Of a stretch of DNA of 64,000 nucleotides, positions 61,001-64,000 are shown piece after piece (positions within the stretch are counted from its first letter, which is position 1; each line of letters opens with the position of its first letter). The notes under the pieces were generated by a model, which was given only the letters and a program-made list of their open reading frames with translations, ran no database searches and had not been told where the DNA came from. Source of the DNA: Lentzea albida (GTDB taxonomy: Bacteria; Actinomycetota; Actinomycetes; Mycobacteriales; Pseudonocardiaceae); contig NZ_FOFV01000009.1 of NCBI RefSeq assembly GCF_900111005.1, forward strand, positions 248,001 to 312,000, read 5' to 3'. The position numbers and the translations under genes were made by a program.

Positions 61001-64000
61001 CGGGACCCGCCGTCAGCGGGGTCTCCGGCAGCGGGTCGCCCGGCTCGCTCGCGGTGGCGCCGAACTGCGGCCACGTCAACGTCATCGTGACCGACTGCTT
61101 CCACTCCACCGGCTCCGGCCGCTCGCGGTGGAGGTGCCGCTTCGGTGGCTGGATCCGCAGGCGGTGGTGCACGTCGTGCGACGTCCGGGTCACCTTGGCG
61201 CCCGCCTGGGTGATCTCCACGGTCTCCCGCGTCGTCCCGGTCGCCGAGGTGCGCCGCTCCGACGCGGTGCCCAGCAGGCCCTGCACCGAGAACGACACGG
61301 TCACCGGCCCGGCCGGCACCGACCCCTGCACCGGGTTCACCGGCGTCGAGACCACCTCGGCCGACGTGCCGTCCTCCGCCTCCCGGACCGTCTCCGACCT
61401 CGTCAGGTCCGCGGTCGTGCTGACGGCGTGGTGGTGGGGTGCTCCGATGCCGAGCGCGTGCACCTCGACCTCGAAGTCCTCCCACACCTCGCGGATGCCT
61501 TCGAGCGAGCGGTCCAGCTGCTTGAGCTTCGCGTCGGCGAACGTCACGTCGACCCACCGGCCCAGTTCCGCGGAGTCCTCGCCGAGCTCCCGCAGCTGGT
61601 CCCGCAGCGTGCTGCGCAGGTGGGCGAAGTCCGGTTCCCCGTCGACCTGCGGCTGGTCGACCTGTGCCCGCCAGGCCCGCGCCTCCTCCGCGGCCGTCAC
61701 CCAGGAGCCGGTCGTCGACAGGCTCGCGTTGCGCCGGTGCGGGCCCGACCTCCGCCTGCCCGGCCTCGGACTGCTCGGACCACCGGGTGTCCGGTGCACT
61801 TCCAGGGGACTGAGCAGGCTCGTACCCCGCCGGGGCCTCGACGCTCCCCCTCTCAGCGCGGGTTTCAGCCCGGCCTCGCGCGCCAGCTGCTCGGCGAGTG
61901 CCCGGACCGGTTGTCCCGGGGGCCGGCCCTCCTCCAGTTGGTACAACCGGTACGCGACCAGCTCCACCACGTCGTCGTGAGCCCGCTGGAACCGCGACCC
62001 CGGCACCGCGAACTGGTTCACCGTCAGCGTCGCCAGTGTCCGCAGCGACGCGACCCGTTCCGGTGACAGCTGCCGCCACTGCTGCGGCAACCGGCCTACC
62101 TCCGCGACGCTCGACAGCTCCGGCAACGACGAGACGGGCTGCGGCGGCCTGGACTCCGTCCGTTCGGCGGACACCGGCCGGGAGCCGGGGTGGTCCCCCG
62201 GCAGCAGCAAGGCCGGGCTCTCGGCTCCCCAGTCCGCTGCCCAGGTGACGAGCTCCGCCGCTGTGAGCACCGACGGGTGGCTCCTCATCGGGTCGCTCAG
62301 CACGAACACGCGGCGTCCCCCCACCACACCTGCGCGGAGGTGGACCGCGTGGTCCGGTGTCAGGACCACATGGCCGGGTGAGGAGGCGAGCCGACTCCAG
62401 AACTCCGCCCGCTGTGCGGGAAGGGCGAGGTACTCCGCCAAGGGCACGCGCGAGGTGGTCGCGGACTCCGCGCCGAAGAGGGTGGCGTCCGGTTCCGGTG
62501 CGAGCCCGTGCTGGAACAGGGCCGGGTACCGGTTGGGCGCGACACCGGAGAGCCGCCGAGGACCTCGGTCCACGAGCGCCGGTGCGGCCAGCAGCGCGCT
62601 GCTCCACCAGTGGCCCGCCACGACCTTCTTCGTCAGCACCGGCACGACGTCCTGGCTCAGGTCGGCCGCGGCGAGCTTCTGCATCGTCCGGCTCCAGCGC
62701 ACCGTCAGCGCACGCCAGTCGTGGCGCACGCCCGGATCGGCCTGGTCGGCGGCCACCAGCTGCAAGGCCCGGCGTTCGATGGCGTCGAACTCGGATCGCG
62801 CCGCTGCGATCCGCCCGCGTGCCATGTCCTCCAGGGAACGGCCGAACGGGCGGTCCGCGGCCGACCGGACCTCTGCGGCGGTCCTGCTGATGACCAGCTC
62901 CGCGGAGTCCGCGGCGGAACGGCCGAGGTGCAGCAGCGCGGCGGTGCCGGGGACGCGGTTGCGCACGGCCGCGTTCATCGCGGCCGCGACACACGTCGTG
63001 ATGAAGTACTGCTCCTCGTGGCCGGCACCCGCGAACAGCGACTCGGCCAGCGCGGACGGGTTGTCCCGCAACGCGGCGAACAGCGGAGAGGCGACGACGG
63101 CGGTCCTGGCCGCGGCGCTGAGGTTCACCAGTCCCAGCGCGGCGAGGCGGACCGGCAACGTCGTCCCCGCGTGCAGGTGGAGTCCCCGCAGCGAGGACCT
63201 CGCGGCGGTGAAGGGGTTCTCGCCGCGGGACACCACTGCGGTGAGGTCGTCCAGCACCGCGGTCAACCGGTCCGCGGTGATGGGCCGGATCTCCTTCGGG
63301 TCAACGGCGCGTCCGCGGCCCGTGAGCTTCGGCCCGAGCGGAACCTCCCGCGTCGGCACCAGTGCCGCGGCGAGCAACGCCTCGGTGACGAAGGCGCGGA
63401 CCTGCGCCGCCTCGACCGGCTCGACCGAGGTGGTCAGCGCGGCGTTCAGCGAGACGAGCCGCTCACGGGTGCCCGGCGGCAGGGCCAGGTGCTCCAGCCT
63501 CCCGCCGGCCGCGAGCGCGGCGTACTCGGCGGCCACGGCACGCACCTCGGTCCGCGGCACCTCCAGCGCGGTCAGGCCGTGCACGGCCCGGTCGTACTCG
63601 GCCTCGGCCCGCTGCGGTGCGGCCCGCGAGCCGTCGTGGTCGATCTCGACGGTGGCGCGGCGCATCTCCTCCGCGGGAACACCATCGTCGGCCGTGCCGA
63701 TCTCGGTGACGAGCCGGACCTCGACCTCGGCTGTGGAGCCCGGTGCGTCCTCACCCCGCAGGACGACCAGTTCCCGTTGCACCGCCGCGAGGAACTCGTC
63801 CCGCACGAGCTCCGCTCTCGCTCGTGCCGCCGTGGTGGGCACCGGCACCCCGAAGGGTCCTGACCGGCCGTTGCCCCGGCCCGTGATCACCGCCGTCGGC
63901 GGCGTGAGGCCGTGTTCTGCGCGCAGCAGTGCGGTCCGGGCGACCTGGCGCGCGACCGCCCGGACTGGAGCGAGTGCGTCCGCCGGTGCGGTACGCGCCC
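55098..64000 (-). CDS. Giant multidomain protein, C-terminal ~2,970 residues (N terminus beyond the window)
   Basis: The frame is open past the right edge: bases 63891-64000 continue with good codons upstream of the first GTG, so this is a partial protein of well over 2,967 residues. Two homologous ~430-residue modules sit near each end (63572-62290 and 56915-55660). In the first, a Cys in YFITTCVAAAMNAAV, a His in PDHAVHL and an Asp in VLSDP look like a papain/C39-type Cys-His-Asp site; the second has Gly and Thr there. The ~1,700 residues between are beta-rich with long repeating strands and an alpha/beta mix. No transmembrane helix or recognised toxin is visible. It resembles the giant 'lonely Cys domain' proteins of actinomycetes, whose function is unknown. 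Export by the type VII system is possible but unproven. Confidence 0.8.
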   Translation of the reverse strand, partial: ARTAPADALAPVRAVARQVARTALLRAEHGLTPPTAVITGRGNGRSGPFGVPVPTTAARARAELVRDEFLAAVQRELVVLRGEDAPGSTAEVEVRLVTEIGTADDGVPAEEMRRATVEIDHDGSRAAPQRAEAEYDRAVHGLTALEVPRTEVRAVAAEYAALAAGGRLEHLALPPGTRERLVSLNAALTTSVEPVEAAQVRAFVTEALLAAALVPTREVPLGPKLTGRGRAVDPKEIRPITADRLTAVLDDLTAVVSRGENPFTAARSSLRGLHLHAGTTLPVRLAALGLVNLSAAARTAVVASPLFAALRDNPSALAESLFAGAGHEEQYFITTCVAAAMNAAVRNRVPGTAALLHLGRSAADSAELVISRTAAEVRSAADRPFGRSLEDMARGRIAAARSEFDAIERRALQLVAADQADPGVRHDWRALTVRWSRTMQKLAAADLSQDVVPVLTKKVVAGHWWSSALLAAPALVDRGPRRLSGVAPNRYPALFQHGLAPEPDATLFGAESATTSRVPLAEYLALPAQRAEFWSRLASSPGHVVLTPDHAVHLRAGVVGGRRVFVLSDPMRSHPSVLTAAELVTWAADWGAESPALLLPGDHPGSRPVSAERTESRPPQPVSSLPELSSVAEVGRLPQQWRQLSPERVASLRTLATLTVNQFAVPGSRFQRAHDDVVELVAYRLYQLEEGRPPGQPVRALAEQLAREAGLKPALRGGASRPRRGTSLLSPLEVHRTPGGPSSPRPGRRRSGPHRRNASLSTTGSWVTAAEEARAWRAQVDQPQVDGEPDFAHLRSTLRDQLRELGEDSAELGRWVDVTFADAKLKQLDRSLEGIREVWEDFEVEVHALGIGAPHHHAVSTTADLTRSETVREAEDGTSAEVVSTPVNPVQGSVPAGPVTVSFSVQGLLGTASERRTSATGTTRETVEITQAGAKVTRTSHDVHHRLRIQPPKRHLHRERPEPVEWKQSVTMTLTWPQFGATASEPGDPLPETPLTAGPALSYPDLAATPDALARARSHAGFERAREALEHVRFVGIDTVFSAVKSTLRLSGSHQEITRLERWLDDLGPKQGKRLVTGEQVEETFRFPGHKPVKVVVRQGKALEGQSFAPGLAQAAARSLGRTVAASHRHSLGAAGTHETGFELGVSAGEELAGLVGVKIGAGVSFSRVNQNLSERVSQVRHELTERIKGDFVDDTISFPFLVVMAEEGKTYRLATLSSDDAHRSFGFLRREDKPLVALHVEAAAVLLFSPVDNDSGDDAGVRDESAPMVPARAAGARDRSGLRADEVAGYARSRWKLSDVSREAVIGRVVRKLYADGLVSGAQDAQAVQRSLRDALGDDPRALFGGDPKRISLPGAEKDLFLGGVVTPGGGEYVRKVSTKELQGFVATSETTKLTAERTRSKGFKVAVDGDAGPVELGGTAGVTRSEQRRGRISETTEEERAWTGKDVPVHLYRHPVEIEVRTGTDWSDLDPPMTWSERPDPAAGAELRTGIAADLEIAVAQRPGRAVDAEPVEPRTESDWVDAGTRPNGATEFERAADLPKRFEVDSMAAITRLGAETAGLLAVPEPEGLRARAEELAKHRLVGARPAQLGSPGEDDAQDVSRRALEQWVSWQSRQGRLGLAEGPGDELRLENYTSESGFAPPALGSRRITGTATLTSTYGNARIIGVDEAHQFTRSNATHTTLESHRRRRTGPNAGLTAKVKLGEVATAEAKAATAYLRGPETTETTTVDARTKVAWVERGYLVEFDARHRLTTSARHTWTGPFGEQHDGPVVGGDRRKYVPRAVTLWIPASEVPRIGELSRHDLDHVLLPDDLRAYEAAHTADAVTPPATAMSEAGIELGMPEPLRPDLALRMMQDIRELLRDYEKTITDPKVRKQFAGLHDEMVRAFGRRLELGGDQVLANVLNGGSPIFGERLGESGKLEQLVVVSAQRVDGADLGVEEDFLVDSEVTTTTRSTSRGERSEWTRSAGVALPPAIPTWIGSALTGGLVNPAAELAAESRRGQDDRVLFRSTVGYRWSGRARRHGHGMRVTVQVRPWARSGVYRRHLPGLRQTPVRDMQVLPGFTVGSAIQTPVPSVLDPARTPLETVDTPLSDLTHGTGLPVDATISATPFHAEGLHARLAELWPELNAGRANGLLVSTTATQLAGRVVAALSPDGYQVDVGSRTVSTATITFDLGRRQLFGPIPGASLRKTTAEGSGPVVTTEENVTAKAALLDGPIAENLIGKGEVERTLAASRYTSRDAEPVPAGVQRDNVHLVLAELRPTLTLEYRDGRTAAVATGQNGVDGEVWLQVDLAGARALGFTSLDTDTGQSAPPTTQGPPAGQDSPATDRPQPVADPRQRSRLTSAYRGVTRGRAQLPLSETDLAHWVDEAVALSSGAVEQHDLADGTAELLRNLDDALGAVPGVALRDQVRAVLNDAVLAATVVPVRDADGQSGDHQAVRPLSPDRLVHLLTDVARHLERGHDPFTTEGSLLHGISYPVGAPLQSRLAVLATVNLTGPARAKVLGDPLFTALLGSPDALAESLFASAGHESRYFQTTGGAAAVNIAVRDRALTIVTMLHAGDAVVSAMAAALPTTSAGFRTHRDRPLGRVQGSRVRDRIAFAREEFAELRTSAGELAAAADRNPAAWRDLTDRWSRTMQKLAATDLTRPRLPVLTPITAPGRLHVSGLVAALKLVDMPVRRRQNPELTGYLTALGAVFAPEPDGTAFGSGFAEVAGEPLVPVSTKLTTARSQYGFWSWLAAGPGQVLHGGSTAVHVRAVRHDGRNLVALGDPRRTGQRLHALPEFRDLAHRHGWSAPESLFADDAAFHRHERLGVDLPAASAVRVDAGVFVGADPDGPLSTAARYLPDEDDVVALVLDHGVALDADDARRVLLAAGWNGAEAVRLFTAHDANPGADAAALAAWLGVAVIRPTADGWRWYWPDGKQRAGSYALEVPEEVAERLGLPAPQEPAVPVQPPRR
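55660..56915 (-). repeat. Giant protein, module B (Cys/His lost)
   Basis: The second copy of the same module: DPFTTEGSLLHGI, DPLFTALLGSPDALAESLFA, YFQTTGGAAAVNIAV (Gly for Cys), WSRTMQKLAATDLT, APEPDGTAFG, and STAVHVRAV with a late GDP. The putative nucleophile and the first His are replaced, so this copy is probably structural or binding only. Confidence 0.7.
62290..63572 (-). repeat. Giant protein, module A (intact Cys/His)
   Basis: About 430 residues. Shared landmarks with module B: a NPFTAARSSLRGL-like start, SPLFAALRDNPSALAESLFA, the YFITTC block (Cys codon 62991-62993), WSRTMQKLAAADLS, APEPDATLFG and the final strand pair with His (codon 62349-62351) and a DP Asp near 62300. Confidence 0.7.

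Noticed and set aside
54933-62066. A 2377-residue open frame on the plus strand
   Set aside because: It is antisense to the giant minus-strand gene. Its composition (Arg/His/Gly-rich, no domains) is the usual mirror of G/C-biased codons.

Overview
The window is about 72% G+C by eye, with strong G/C third positions, GTG starts and dense ATGA/GTGA gene overlaps. This fits a filamentous actinobacterium. The type VII secretion genes, the LAL and XRE-NB-ARC regulators and the giant repeat protein point to the Pseudonocardiales (Lentzea/Saccharothrix/Amycolatopsis-like), but the genus is inference. No rRNA, tRNA, CRISPR array, IS element or integrase was seen.

Region 1 (1-306) is the tail of an AdhE/iron-dependent alcohol dehydrogenase gene, closed by a perfect 18-bp terminator hairpin.

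Region 2 (about 1.0-24.8 kb) looks like one biosynthetic gene cluster. It has a LAL regulator and an IclR regulator, an MbtI-type salicylate synthase, a Tat-exported beta-propeller protein, an acyl-CoA oxidase-like flavoprotein, a dehalogenase/epoxide-hydrolase-type hydrolase, a zinc alcohol dehydrogenase and a P450. A compact iterative polyketide synthase is split over three tightly coupled genes: AT-ACP, KS-CLF and KR-DH. A 4-coumarate:CoA-ligase-like enzyme, a MIO ammonia-lyase with a Tyr-type selectivity pair, a caffeoyl-CoA-type O-methyltransferase and a possible heme tyrosine hydroxylase complete it. Together they suggest L-Tyr -> (DOPA) -> coumarate/caffeate -> aryl-CoA -> methylation -> iterative KR/DH extension, i.e. 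an aryl-polyene-like lipid made by a PUFA-synthase-like PKS. This is the best candidate for an undescribed system here.

Region 3 (24.8-29.1 kb) holds small or decayed genes: a short secreted peptide, a GNAT enzyme, an alpha/beta-hydrolase remnant, a DUF2017-like protein and small hypotheticals.

Region 4 (29.2-50.1 kb) is a type VII (ESX-like) secretion locus. On the minus strand the order is esxB-like, esxA-like, a helical substrate, a 1192-aa Pro/Gly-rich repeat substrate, eccC, eccD, eccB, an 875-aa protein with a degenerate ADP-ribosyltransferase-like tail, and an EccA-like AAA protein with a beta-helix front end. An EspG-like gene lies upstream, and a membrane-anchored Hsp70 gene lies convergent at the far end. 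Neither eccE nor mycP (mycosin) is in the window.

Region 5 (50.2-64.0 kb) has two paralogous XRE-NB-ARC-TPR regulators and the C-terminal ~2,970 residues of a giant protein that runs off the right edge. That protein carries two copies of a cysteine-peptidase-like module, only one of which keeps the candidate catalytic Cys and His.
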